A stretch of 64,000 nucleotides of DNA, from the NCBI GenBank assembly GCA_019694685.1, contig JAIBBM010000014.1:1-64000 (forward strand), in the 5' to 3' direction. Origin of the DNA: Leptospirales bacterium (GTDB lineage Bacteria > Spirochaetota > Leptospiria > Leptospirales > Leptonemataceae). The translations under genes were made by a program, and so were the position numbers. The notes under the pieces are model-generated. The model searched no databases. It was given only the letters and a program-made list of their open reading frames with translations, and was not told where the DNA came from. Positions 34,561 to 42,994 of the stretch are shown here, in pieces (within the stretch, counting starts at the first letter, position 1; each line of letters begins with the position of its first letter).

Positions 34561-35337
34561 TTAGAGAGCGAGCAAGACGTGCAGTACAATGTCCGCGATG
34601 AAATGTGCGAGCATGGCCGATTCAAGCCCGAAGCGAAAATACAAATAGCCAAAGGCAATTCCAGCTAATCCATTGAGGACAACGGCTCGTAAAACGACCA
34701 ATGGCGTTACGGGAAGAATCATGGATGTTGCAGGCAAATGCCCGAGTCCAAAGAGGATGGCGGCGACTACATTCGCGGTCCAGAATGCAGAAATCGCAGG
34801 TTTGCCGTTCTGTCCCCTGAGTAAAAATCCACCCACCCAGGCCAGAAAAGAAAGCAGACAGAGTCGTAGCAGGATTTCCTCATTGATGCCTCCGTAAAAG
34901 GAGGCGAGGAATCCTTTCCATGCCGCCGGATTTGCACGTCCTGGAAGTTTCACGCCGATGGCGCCCCCCAGGGCGGGCTGGAACACGTACACATCCAGGG
35001 CCACGATCAATACGGAGGAGACAATTCCCGCAACTGCGCTGAAGGGAAGGATCGCCCTGACGTTAGGCGCTATTGGTTCGCCTTTGAGTTTGGCTTCGAG
35101 CAACGGGAGCCCGAGCCCGATCCTGCTTGAAAAAAAGAGCCCAACTGCAATGGCAGCGGCGAACATAAGCGCCTGAATGCCGATTTGAATTGCGGCGATC
35201 AGAGGCAAGGGAAGCGGAAGTTTATCCGGCGTGGCCGCGGGGTTTAAAGCCAGAGCATAAGGAATCACTGCAAGCAATCCTGCAACGGCGGCGCACAGTA
35301 GGATCAGAAAGATTTTTGTATTGAAAGGCTTTTCCAT
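34561..35337 (-). CDS. CPBP-family intramembrane metalloprotease
   Basis: 258 residues, seven to eight membrane helices. The CPBP (Abi/CAAX protease-like) motifs are in order: EEILLRLCLLSFLAW (Glu-Glu and Arg), ILFGLGHLPATSM (His), and AHFIADIVLHV (His and Asp). These residues coordinate zinc in the Rce1-type fold. The substrate is unknown. It is convergent with the membrane-bound regulator, their ends only 8 bases apart. Confidence 0.85.
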   Translation of the reverse strand: MEKPFNTKIFLILLCAAVAGLLAVIPYALALNPAATPDKLPLPLPLIAAIQIGIQALMFAAAIAVGLFFSSRIGLGLPLLEAKLKGEPIAPNVRAILPFSAVAGIVSSVLIVALDVYVFQPALGGAIGVKLPGRANPAAWKGFLASFYGGINEEILLRLCLLSFLAWVGGFLLRGQNGKPAISAFWTANVVAAILFGLGHLPATSMILPVTPLVVLRAVVLNGLAGIAFGYLYFRFGLESAMLAHFIADIVLHVLLAL

Positions 35338-35506
35338 CTCAGGGGCGCGCGGTATCCTCTTGCGAAGATTCGTTGTTCTTTTGCTGTTCGGTCAAGCTCA
35401 ATTGCGACCCATGGGCCCGGATTTTAACTTTAGAATTTTGCTTACTTAAGCACTTAACTTATGTGTTTGGATCAGTACGTTCTAAAACTCAAGAAGGAGA
35501 GATCCC

Positions 35507-35533
35507 GTGATCAAAGTAATGGTGAAGCGGTGA
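35507..35533 (+). other. Eight-codon ORF with strong ribosome site in a gene-free stretch
   Basis: AAGGAG (35494-35499) stands 7 bases before GTG, which reads MIKVMVKR and stops at TGA. AT-rich promoter-like DNA precedes it (TTGCTT near 35438, TATGTG about 16 bases on). The frame after TGA stays open for 33 more codons to TAG at 35633. The hairpin at 35567 follows. No plus-strand gene is nearby. Either a tiny leader/peptide gene, a remnant, or chance; otherwise the 272-bp region 35338-35609 holds nothing I recognise. Confidence 0.3.
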
Positions 35534-35566
35534 AAAGATCGAGAAACAGCCGTAGTTTTTGGTTAT

Positions 35567-35598
35567 AGATCGCCTAACGGTAACCCGTCAGACGATCT
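35567..35598. repeat. Near-palindromic 32-bp hairpin
   Basis: AGATCG-C-CT-A-ACGG pairs with CCGT-C-AG-A-CGATCT around a TAAC loop: 12 pairs with two mismatches. No T run follows. It lies downstream of the eight-codon ORF and just after (in minus-strand sense) the stop of the lipoprotein gene ending at 35610, so it could terminate either strand. Confidence 0.5.
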
Positions 35599-35609
35599 TG
35601 CCTTCTCAT

Positions 35610-36449
35610 TCAGAAAAGAGGATAACACTTGTTAGGACTTACGATAAATTTCCCAATTTCCGAAAGAATGCGAAATGGCAACGTGACTATGTCGATAGCC
35701 ATCATGAGCGGCACAAATGGCCATAGTTCCGGACGCGGTCGTTGCGGCGTCAGTATGGTTGTCCGTAAGAATTTGTCTGGCCCTGGATCTCCTTCTGGAT
35801 ACAAAAACTTGGCCCCATTGATCTGAAGGGTTCTACGCCTGGCAATAGGCAGGTTCACTGTCGCCGGCGTGCGCGGATTGTTCGCAAGTGCTCCAGGCCA
35901 GAAAGCCATTCCATCCCCACTTTTTTGACCGTATAGAGTGGTGAGTCGCCCGGAAGCTTCCTTGATTTGAATGACAGATAAATCTGGAGCTACCTTGACT
36001 TCAGAGATATCTTCCAGTCGATGTTTTTCGTATTCTGAAAGAGCCACCTCTTTTGCCGTACGGTTCAGGCTGGAAAGATCTGCGTAGTAGTTCCGGCTGA
36101 TCTGCAATAGGTTTGAGCAGCATTTTTCCCAGGGTTCCAGGACTTGAAAATCTTTTCGTTTCGTGCACTTCTCTTCGTCCACCGCGCGCCCGTCTTTCAA
36201 CGAAACGCATTGGGTAAAAGGAATATTCTGGCCGCGCGGCATGTGAACGGATGAATCCAGATCAGAGGAGCAGGTATTGTGCATCTGCCAGCCCTCTACA
36301 TCGAGGAATGCGAATTCATCGGAAACGCTCGCGCCTAGTATCTTGTAACGCGTGTCAGTCGGGGCACCGCGGGCTGCCTGGATGTTTTGCATGGTCAGGC
36401 ACTGAGTCAGGGGAGTCAGTGCTAGCAGTAAACAAATGCGCGCGATCAC
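35610..36449 (-). CDS. Lipoprotein of unknown function
   Basis: 279 residues. The signal (ARICLLLALTPLTQC) ends at Cys17. The mature part contains a cysteine cluster (CSSDLD, CVSLKDG, EKCTKRKDF, EKCCSNLL) within about 80 residues, a LSVIQIKEASGRLTTLYGQK stretch and a C-terminal hydrophobic segment (PFVPLMMAIDIVTLPFRIL) that may be membrane-associated. No recognised domain. It is the last gene of the sufU-lgt-epimerase unit, 22 bases after the epimerase gene. Confidence 0.6.
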   Translation of the reverse strand: MIARICLLLALTPLTQCLTMQNIQAARGAPTDTRYKILGASVSDEFAFLDVEGWQMHNTCSSDLDSSVHMPRGQNIPFTQCVSLKDGRAVDEEKCTKRKDFQVLEPWEKCCSNLLQISRNYYADLSSLNRTAKEVALSEYEKHRLEDISEVKVAPDLSVIQIKEASGRLTTLYGQKSGDGMAFWPGALANNPRTPATVNLPIARRRTLQINGAKFLYPEGDPGPDKFLRTTILTPQRPRPELWPFVPLMMAIDIVTLPFRILSEIGKFIVSPNKCYPLF

Positions 36450-36471
36450 AGGCTCAATCGCTTACTCGTTG

Positions 36472-37128
36472 TTAGGCGGAGGCCACCTTTGCAATCATTT
36501 CGGATTCTATGAAATGAACGCCGGTTCCTTGCGCTTTCGCAAGGCGCACCATGGCTGCGGCCACTGTCTTTCCCGCGATTGGCTTGTAGCGCTTCATGGG
36601 TCCAAGAAATAGCGGGCCTGCAAGGAATCCGATGGCCTGTCCTACTTTTTCCCCGGGACGCATTTCTGCTCTATCTCCTGTAAGGAGGGATGGTCTGAAG
36701 ACATAGACTGTGCGAAATCCAATTTGCTGGAGCGCTTCTTCCATGTCTCCTTTGACTCGATTATAGAAGATGCTCGAGTTTTTGTCTGAACCAAGAGCGG
36801 AAACAACCAGAGCAATTCGCGCACCTTTCGCAAATGCGGCGCGCGCAGAATTGATGACCAGATCATAGTCTACCTTACGGAATGCTTCCTGGGATCCTGC
36901 CTTCTTGATCGTAGTGCCAATGCAGCAAAAATAGTACTCAGAGGCCGGAGTCTCCGATTCCAGCTTTTCTGAAAAGTCTGTGACCTTCACCTGAATGCCC
37001 GCGGGTGCATCAAACGATCTTCGCGCGAGAGCTGTGACGGGGGTGAACGCAGGATCAGCTGCGAGGAGTTTCAATACTTCGGAACCAATCAGTCCAGTTC
37101 CACCAACTACGATGCTTCCATTTGCCAT
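36472..37128 (-). CDS. NAD(P)-binding Rossmann oxidoreductase (TIP30-like)
   Basis: 218 residues. The N-terminus MANGSIVVGGTGLIGSEVLK has the GGTGxIG dinucleotide motif of atypical short-chain reductases. YYFCCIGTTIKKAGSQEAFR, the AALVVSALGSD-like strand (IALVVSALGSD), and YNRVKGDMEEAL (Tyr/Lys pair) match the HTATIP2/TIP30-like group. The reaction is unknown. It starts 1 base after the lgt stop, so the two are coupled. Confidence 0.8.
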   Translation of the reverse strand: MANGSIVVGGTGLIGSEVLKLLAADPAFTPVTALARRSFDAPAGIQVKVTDFSEKLESETPASEYYFCCIGTTIKKAGSQEAFRKVDYDLVINSARAAFAKGARIALVVSALGSDKNSSIFYNRVKGDMEEALQQIGFRTVYVFRPSLLTGDRAEMRPGEKVGQAIGFLAGPLFLGPMKRYKPIAGKTVAAAMVRLAKAQGTGVHFIESEMIAKVASA

Positions 37129-37129
37129 A

Positions 37130-38152
37130 TTATTTCAACACCGGCTCTGGAAGTCCGGTCTGTTTCCATTTCCTTGTAAGATAGTAGAACGCGCCGGCCC
37201 CTGAGATGACCAGCAGAATCGAAATCACCTGAGCATATGTAAGCGATGCGAAAGCAACGTTTCTGTCTCCGCGAACCATTTCAATGAAGAAGCGATTGAG
37301 TCCGTAACAGATCCAGAATAAAAAGAAAGAACGCTGTCTGGCCCATTCTTGCTTCTCTGCGTACATGATGAAGAAGTAGGCGACCAGCATGATGCCCAGT
37401 TCGTAGAGTTGTGCAGGATGAACGCGCGGATACACAGTTGGAAATGGGACAAGACCCTTTGCCGCCAGTTCAGACTGAGAGAGGAGAGCATTTGGCGGAT
37501 AGAAACGAGCCAGGTCTGCTACGGAATGAACGCCTTCCGCTTGCAGATGCTGCAGAGATTGAGGAAGAGGAAGAGCGGATAACGGCACATATTGTTGGAA
37601 TATGGAAGAAATCACTGCAAGCGGTTGATCGCTGTTTGCATACAGGTGATGCAGGCCATTCCACTCTGCCATCCAGTCCAGACTCTTTTCTGAGAAACTG
37701 ACTGCCCATGGAAGTGTGCTTGGCAGTCCATACGCGTCCCCGTTCAAGAAACAGCTGATTCTCCCGAGCGCCAGGCACAAACAAATCGGAGTCATGAGTG
37801 ATTCGCACCAGTGGTAAAAGTTTGCGCCGGTGCGCTTACAATAGAGCCACCCGCCGAACCCTGTTCCGATGGTTCCTCCAAGAATGGCAAATCCACCACC
37901 CGGGCGAAAAACAATCAGCGGATTGGCGAGAAAGTTGGTGGTATCCCAGAACATAAAATGAAAGAGTCTCGCGCAAACAAATCCAGTCAATATGGCGAAT
38001 GTGTAAGCGGATACAAACCAGTCGTTGGAATAACCCGCGCGAAGAGACTTTGCTCTTTGATAGAAGAAACCCAGCACAAGAGTGGCGAAAGCCCAGTGGC
38101 CTTCATAGCCACGAAAATGAAGGCCTAGAAAATCTACGTTAATCGGAAGCAT
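37130..38152 (-). CDS. lgt: Prolipoprotein diacylglyceryl transferase
   Basis: 340 residues with seven membrane helices. Lgt signatures: GGGFAILGGTIGTGFGGWLY, GRISCFLNGDAYGLPS, YPRVHPAQLYELG (His-Pro-xx-Leu-Tyr-Glu) and the C-terminal RFFIEMVRGDRN. It transfers diacylglycerol from phosphatidylglycerol to the lipobox cysteine of prolipoproteins, which fits the many lipoproteins in this window. About 50 residues longer than E. coli Lgt because of an insertion near residues 180-230. It starts 8 bases after the sufU stop. Confidence 0.93.
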   Translation of the reverse strand: MLPINVDFLGLHFRGYEGHWAFATLVLGFFYQRAKSLRAGYSNDWFVSAYTFAILTGFVCARLFHFMFWDTTNFLANPLIVFRPGGGFAILGGTIGTGFGGWLYCKRTGANFYHWCESLMTPICLCLALGRISCFLNGDAYGLPSTLPWAVSFSEKSLDWMAEWNGLHHLYANSDQPLAVISSIFQQYVPLSALPLPQSLQHLQAEGVHSVADLARFYPPNALLSQSELAAKGLVPFPTVYPRVHPAQLYELGIMLVAYFFIMYAEKQEWARQRSFFLFWICYGLNRFFIEMVRGDRNVAFASLTYAQVISILLVISGAGAFYYLTRKWKQTGLPEPVLK

Positions 38153-38160
38153 GGTCCTGC

Positions 38161-38589
38161 CTATTTATGATTGAGCGCCTGTTCGAGCGTGTTCCAGGAC
38201 AGAGTGGCGCATTTTACTCTTATTGGATATCTTTGCACACCGCGCAGTGCTTCGAGTTCCTCCAGGTCTTCCGGGAAGTGGATGTCTTTTTGATCTACGA
38301 GCATAGATTTGAAATCGCGGATGATGTGCAATGCCTCAGCGATCGACTTTCCTTCCACTGCTTCCGCCATGAGCGATCCAGAGGCAGTGTGGATGCTGCA
38401 TCCTTTTCCACCCAGAGCGATTTTTTCTATTTTCCCATCCTTAACGATGAGTTCCAACTCCAGTTCGTCTCCGCAGCTGCGATTGACTCCGGATTCTTTC
38501 ACATTGGCGCCCACAAGCGGACCGCGATGAGAGGGCGCGCCCGCGTGCTGCAAAATTACTTCTTTGTAAAGGTCCTCGGACAGTGACAT
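38161..38589 (-). CDS. sufU: SufU/IscU-like Fe-S scaffold or sulfurtransferase
   Basis: 142 residues of NifU-N/IscU fold. The three conserved cysteines are Cys39 (RSCGDELEL, with Asp41), Cys64 (GGKGCSIHTASGSLM) and Cys127 (RVKCATLSW). The GxGCxIxxAS motif and the length fit the SufU group, which relays sulfur from SufS in zinc-bound form. No SufS or SufBD lies in the window. First gene of the unit with lgt, the epimerase and a lipoprotein. Confidence 0.88.
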   Translation of the reverse strand: MSLSEDLYKEVILQHAGAPSHRGPLVGANVKESGVNRSCGDELELELIVKDGKIEKIALGGKGCSIHTASGSLMAEAVEGKSIAEALHIIRDFKSMLVDQKDIHFPEDLEELEALRGVQRYPIRVKCATLSWNTLEQALNHK

Positions 38590-38625
38590 CCTACAGTTAA
38601 CAAAATCTTAAGCCCGCATTCGGCA

Positions 38626-38655
38626 ACTGATTCTCGAATGACTGATTCTCGAATG
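38626..38655. repeat. Perfect tandem duplication of 15 bp
   Basis: ACTGATTCTCGAATG occurs twice in a row. It lies between the sufU start and the PPK2 gene stop, where it may affect the promoter of the sufU unit. A recent slip or duplication, or two binding sites one and a half helix turns apart. Confidence 0.85.
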
Positions 38656-38661
38656 TCACAC

Positions 38662-39384
38662 TCAGGCAGAGAGTTCTCGCTCTAGCCTCCGAACGAAATC
38701 GTCTAGAATGAAGATCCTTGCGTGGTATTTATCATTGGCAGGTACAAGAGTCCAGGGGCAGCTTGCGGTTCCTGTTTTGAGGAACATTTCCTCTGCTGCC
38801 TGCTCATACTCGGGCCATTTTTCGCGATTGCGCCAGTCTTCGTCTGTAAGCTTCCAGCGCTTGAGCGGATCGTTCTGTCGCTCCGTGAATCTTCTCTTTT
38901 GCTCTTCCGGTGTAATATGGAGCCAGTATTTGAGGATGATGGCACCGGACACCGTGAGTTCTCTTTCGAACTCATTGATTTCCTGATACGCGCGAGACCA
39001 TTCATCCTGCTTCGCAAAACCTTCTATGCGTTCCACGAGAACTCGTCCGTACCACGATCGATCAAAAATGCTCATGTATCCGAGCTGCGGCAAGCGCGTC
39101 CAGAATCGCCACAGGTAGTGATGCTTTCTTTCTATATCATTGGGCGCGGCAATCGAATTGACTCGAAACAGTCTCGGATCCAGGGAAGCAGTCAGCCTAC
39201 GAATGGCCCCGCCTTTTCCAGCGGCGTCCCAACCTTCGAATACTACGATGATGGATCTATTTTCATCCGCAGCCTGATGGGAAAGTAGGCGAACTTTTTC
39301 TTGAAGATCATTCAGACTTGCTTTGTACTCAGGGCGTTCCAGGGAAACTGAATTGTCCAGGTCTTTGAATCGAAGTACGCTCAC
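38662..39384 (-). CDS. PPK2-family kinase, C-terminal half of a split polyP:AMP phosphotransferase
   Basis: 240 residues. Walker A is VVFEGWDAAGKGGAIRRL, the lid-region motif is FWTRLPQLGYMSIFDRSWYG and the Walker B-like D is in that stretch; WRNREKWPEYEQAAEEMF, TASCPWTLVPANDK follow. The pattern (YLWRFWTRLP, EDWRNREKW) is that of the catalytic second domain of class II PPK2 (PAP), which phosphorylates AMP to ADP with polyphosphate. It overlaps the preceding PPK2 gene by 4 bases. Confidence 0.85.
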   Translation of the reverse strand: MSVLRFKDLDNSVSLERPEYKASLNDLQEKVRLLSHQAADENRSIIVVFEGWDAAGKGGAIRRLTASLDPRLFRVNSIAAPNDIERKHHYLWRFWTRLPQLGYMSIFDRSWYGRVLVERIEGFAKQDEWSRAYQEINEFERELTVSGAIILKYWLHITPEEQKRRFTERQNDPLKRWKLTDEDWRNREKWPEYEQAAEEMFLKTGTASCPWTLVPANDKYHARIFILDDFVRRLERELSA

Positions 39385-40133
39385 GCAAATTCCTCCGTTC
39401 TTTTCATCTGGCCCATGACGGCTGCGGAATCTACCCCAAGGCGTGCTTCGAGAGATTTTACCATTGTGTTCATGATTGTAAAGTATGTGTAGTATTTGTT
39501 TTCCGCGGCTATGATGTTCCAGGGAGAGACACCGGCATCCGTCTTGTCCAGGATTCTTTCGTAGTGTTCCATGTATTCCGCATAACGGTCGTTTTGCTTT
39601 GCGTCTCCGCGTGCGACAATCCAGCTCAGCCCCTGCTTTTTGGCTCGTTTCATTCTGGATTTCTGTGTGTCGCGAGAAATGTTTAGAAAGAATTTGAAAA
39701 TTGTGTAATTGTCCGCGCAGATTGTTCTTTCAAAATTGGAAATAGATTCCAGGTTCTCGGAGAAGACTTGTTTAGAATCTTTACCTTTCACGTGTCTATC
39801 CACCGCGCGACTGTACCAGGATCCAATCAGGAATTGCGCTTTTCCGTAGTAAGGGAGGCTCTGCCAGTACGGATACATGAACGGATAGCCGCTATTGCCT
39901 CTCCCTTCTGTGTAGACGATGAACTTTCGCGGGTCCAACCGCACAGTCATTGTTTTGAGAGCATCTCCCTTGCCGCTGGCGGCCCAGCCCTCCAGGATTG
40001 TCAGACAGGATAGTCCGCGATTGGCGCATTCATTGAATAGAATATAGAGTCTTTCTTGCAGATCTTTTTCTGCCGCATCGTAGGAATCTTTTTCTAGCTC
40101 TGGTCCGGTTTCGTAGTCGCGCAGGCGAATCAT
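39381..40133 (-). CDS. PPK2-family protein, N-terminal half of a split polyP:AMP phosphotransferase
   Basis: From the ATG at 40133, 250 residues. A PPK2 domain with a divergent Walker A (ILEGWAASGKGDALKTM) and PYWQSLPYYGKAQFLIGSWY in place of the FDRSWY motif (Asp and Arg replaced). This matches the degenerate first domain of class II PPK2 enzymes, which is structural rather than catalytic. The second domain is the next gene, overlapping by 4 bases. So the two-domain PAP seems split into two coupled genes in the same N-to-C order. Confidence 0.8.
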   Translation of the reverse strand: MIRLRDYETGPELEKDSYDAAEKDLQERLYILFNECANRGLSCLTILEGWAASGKGDALKTMTVRLDPRKFIVYTEGRGNSGYPFMYPYWQSLPYYGKAQFLIGSWYSRAVDRHVKGKDSKQVFSENLESISNFERTICADNYTIFKFFLNISRDTQKSRMKRAKKQGLSWIVARGDAKQNDRYAEYMEHYERILDKTDAGVSPWNIIAAENKYYTYFTIMNTMVKSLEARLGVDSAAVMGQMKRTEEFA

Positions 40134-40258
40134 GACCGAGAATTGATGGTCCGGGGAATATCTGTCAAACACAAAGGCCGCGAATTCGAGACTCAAAAGT
40201 ACTGGATTTTAAAGGGCGCTTTCCGACCATATGGTTAGAAGAGAATTCTGAATCAAAC

Positions 40259-41200
40259 ATGAGAATACCTGAAGCACCCGGGCGAAAGTCACGAGCGTTG
40301 ATTGTGGAAGGCGGAGGAATGAGAGGTTCTTTCGCAGGCGGCGTTCTTGCGTCTATGAGCAGAATTTATCCTGCATCCAACTTCGATATCGTAGTAGGAG
40401 TATCCGCAGGAAGTTGCTCTGCGGCGTATTATGTAGCATCCACTCCCGCGGAGCGCCTGGTGGAGTTCTGTCTGGACGTATGGAGATATGAGCTTACCGG
40501 AAGCAAATTCATTTCTTACTGGAACGTGCTCAAAGGTAAGACCATTCTAAATCAAGAATACTTGATCGATTATTTATTTGGAAAAAAGTATCCCATTCCA
40601 AAAGGAAGAATGGATGAACCGGACGTGACACCCTGTTATGTGACAGTCACCAATCTTCATACGTTCTTACCTGAATACGTTCGCGCTACGAGTTCGAATT
40701 TGCTGAGCCTGCTAAAGGCTGCCACTTCTCTTCCCATTGCAACACGTGGTAGAAAGAGATTGGGGGAACATGAATACACGGACGGCGCGGTTCTTGATCC
40801 AATGCCCATCGAAGCAGTGATGGAAGCGGGCTACAAAGACATCACGGTTGTATTGAATCATCCAAGAAGCCATCGTTCGGATCCTGTAGGAAAAATGCTC
40901 AGCTGGTTATCTTTTCCTGGAAACAAAACAATCAGACAGATGATTTCGCGCGAGCATCACATTCGCTTCAATCGCGCCTTTGATTTGATCAATCATCCGC
41001 CTACAGGATTCAAAGTGAACATTGTGGATCCGGACAAACCAGTCGCGGCGGGTCTTGTGACTCGCGACATGGGAAGATTGAATCGTACCGTGGATCATGG
41101 CATTGAAACGGGCCTCCGTTATTTTTCAGAGTTGCAGAAATCACGCGTCTTCGCGCGGTTTCGCGATTTCTTTACACGCTCTTCATCAGGCTCAAGGTGA
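40259..41200 (+). CDS. Patatin-like phospholipase
   Basis: 313 residues. The oxyanion hole is VEGGGMRGSFAGGVL, the nucleophile is Ser49 in VVGVSAGSCSAAYY, and the catalytic dyad Asp175 is in EYTDGAVLDPMP. No signal peptide or membrane segments, so cytoplasmic. A YjjU-like patatin by its N-terminal GGGMRG and length. It acts on acyl esters (phospholipid). Its stop overlaps the start of a second patatin gene (GTGA). Confidence 0.87.
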   Translation: MRIPEAPGRKSRALIVEGGGMRGSFAGGVLASMSRIYPASNFDIVVGVSAGSCSAAYYVASTPAERLVEFCLDVWRYELTGSKFISYWNVLKGKTILNQEYLIDYLFGKKYPIPKGRMDEPDVTPCYVTVTNLHTFLPEYVRATSSNLLSLLKAATSLPIATRGRKRLGEHEYTDGAVLDPMPIEAVMEAGYKDITVVLNHPRSHRSDPVGKMLSWLSFPGNKTIRQMISREHHIRFNRAFDLINHPPTGFKVNIVDPDKPVAAGLVTRDMGRLNRTVDHGIETGLRYFSELQKSRVFARFRDFFTRSSSGSR

Positions 41201-42018
41201 GATTGTTCGGAAACTGGAAGTTTGGACGCAGACCGCGCATTGGCGTGGCCCTTGGTTCTGGCGCTGCCCGCGGTTGGGCGCACATCGGTGTTTTGCGTTG
41301 TCTTGAGATGAATCGCATTCCTGTGGACGTCGTGGCTGGTTGTTCTGCGGGTGCGGTGATTGGCGCTTTTTACGCTGCGCGCGCCATGACCCAGGTCGAA
41401 AAGTTCGCGCTGATGTACAAGGGAGTGCGCGATACATTCAAGTATCTGGACTTTTCTCCACGAAGCGGTGGACTCGTACAAGGAAAGAATTTTATTAAGT
41501 TCCTGGAAGAGCATCTTCCTGTGCGAAATTTTTCAGAGCTCAAGATGCCGTTTGGTGTTGTTGCAACGGATCTAGTTCACATGGAAGAGGTTCATATTTC
41601 AGACGGTCCACTTCTTCCAGCGATTCGTGCGTCTGTTGCAGTCCCAGGATTTCTATCCCCCCTTGAATCACGGAGCCCCGCCGGAGAAGTGCGACAGCTT
41701 GTAGATGGAGGTCTTCTGAATCCGGTGCCAGTCTCGCTCTGCAGAAAACTGGGTGCGGACATTGTGATTGCTGTGGACTTGAATTCTGAGAAGTTTCACG
41801 AGCCTGCGAAGTCGATGACGGACATCATGGCTCGTTCCATTGACGCCATGCGCGAAGTGCATAAGAGAAACAATTTCAACTTTTATCCGGCAGATGTCCT
41901 GGTGGAGCCGCACATGCCTGAATTTGGATTCTTTGATTATCACAGAACCCAGGAAGCCATTGACATTGGATCAAAAGCAGCGGAAGAAAAGCTCGATCGA
42001 ATCAAGCGATTGCTGTAG
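41197..42018 (+). CDS. Second patatin-like phospholipase
   Basis: 273 residues from a GTG that overlaps the previous patatin stop by 4 bases. VALGSGAARGWAHIGVLRCL is the oxyanion loop, Ser50 lies in VAGCSAGAVIGAFYA and Asp170 in LVDGGLLNPVP, so the dyad is intact. The RssA/NTE-like subgroup (GGGxARG, DGGLLNPVP) differs from the neighbour; the two are not recent duplicates. Its 3' end overlaps the convergent dus gene by 17 bases. Confidence 0.87.
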   Translation: MRLFGNWKFGRRPRIGVALGSGAARGWAHIGVLRCLEMNRIPVDVVAGCSAGAVIGAFYAARAMTQVEKFALMYKGVRDTFKYLDFSPRSGGLVQGKNFIKFLEEHLPVRNFSELKMPFGVVATDLVHMEEVHISDGPLLPAIRASVAVPGFLSPLESRSPAGEVRQLVDGGLLNPVPVSLCRKLGADIVIAVDLNSEKFHEPAKSMTDIMARSIDAMREVHKRNNFNFYPADVLVEPHMPEFGFFDYHRTQEAIDIGSKAAEEKLDRIKRLL

Positions 42019-42973
42019 CTTCCAGTTTCTCCGCTTGCGCGCATTCTTCCAGTCGATCCAAAAACTCTGATGGCGTTTCGCACGATAGTAGAGCCAGCCG
42101 TTCGTGCTGCGGGAACTCCGCCGCATAACGGGTCGCATGTTTCCTAAATAGAATGACTGCGTGATCGCCATAGAAAGTAAGCATGTCCAGAAAATGTTCT
42201 TTGATCACAGATGTGATCTGTTCGCGCGGAAGAGCAGATCGCCTTATCCCTGAAAAGATCCAGGGATTTCCCATGGCCGCTCTTCCCACCAGCACTCCGT
42301 CTACTCCAAACTGAGCTATACGATTTTCTGCATCGAGGCGCGAAGACACATCACCGGACCCAATTACAGGAATGCGAACCATTGATTTTACTTCCGCGAT
42401 TGCATCCCAGTCTGCGATCCCACCGTATCCTTCTTCGCGCGTGCGACCGTGAACAGAAATCATGCTTGCCCCGCTGTCTTCAATCATGAGAGCAATGTCT
42501 CTGTAGTTGCGCGAAAATCCATCCCAACCAATTCTCATTTTCGCACTCACTGGAATTTCTGGGCCCGCAATTCGAACAAGAGAGCGAATCATGGCAGATG
42601 CAAGTTCAGGAGTACGAAGGAGCCCTGCTCCTGATCCGTTGAGTGCAACTTCACGAGCCGAGCATCCCATGTTCAGGTCGATCACATCAGGACGTCTTTC
42701 TAGAACGGCAATCGCTGCTTCTTCGATGGAACGCAGTTTATTTCCGAAGATCTGGAGAATGACCGGTCTTTCCATCTCTTCGAATCGGAGCATGTCCAGG
42801 GCCCATGGTCTTCCTGCTGCGATGGAATTCGCGGGAACAAATTCTGAGAACGACAGAGCGGAGCCCATTCTTCTGCAAATTTTGCGAAATGGACTGTCCG
42901 AGAAATTCGCCATAGGCGAAAGGATCATCCGACCGTAAATGGGGACTCGACCTATGTGAAAGGACGGCTGCAC
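42002..42973 (-). CDS. dus: tRNA-dihydrouridine synthase
   Basis: 323 residues. A FMN-binding TIM barrel beginning MILSPMANFSDSPFRKICRR. Active-site cysteine region VIDLNMGCSAREVALNGSGA, phosphate-binding VSAKMRIGWDGFSRN, MISVHGRTREEGYGG, and VIGSGDVSSRLDAE for the FMN phosphate. It reduces uridines in the tRNA D-loop. The first codon is GTG; an in-frame ATG is 15 codons later. DusB-like by motif spacing. Divergent from a small hypothetical gene 21 bases away. Confidence 0.88.
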   Translation of the reverse strand: MQPSFHIGRVPIYGRMILSPMANFSDSPFRKICRRMGSALSFSEFVPANSIAAGRPWALDMLRFEEMERPVILQIFGNKLRSIEEAAIAVLERRPDVIDLNMGCSAREVALNGSGAGLLRTPELASAMIRSLVRIAGPEIPVSAKMRIGWDGFSRNYRDIALMIEDSGASMISVHGRTREEGYGGIADWDAIAEVKSMVRIPVIGSGDVSSRLDAENRIAQFGVDGVLVGRAAMGNPWIFSGIRRSALPREQITSVIKEHFLDMLTFYGDHAVILFRKHATRYAAEFPQHERLALLSCETPSEFLDRLEECAQAEKLEATAIA

Positions 42974-42994
42974 CGGCTAAGAATCAGTTGAGCC

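Noticed and set aside
35507..35635. 42-codon selenoprotein reading through TGA at 35531
   Set aside because: No SECIS-like hairpin in the required position next to the TGA, no recognised family and no selenocysteine genes in the window. A chance open frame is more likely.
42449..42938. Plus-strand ORFs within the dus gene
   Set aside because: Antisense frames to a clear Dus enzyme with conserved motifs, with Arg- and Ser-rich translations.
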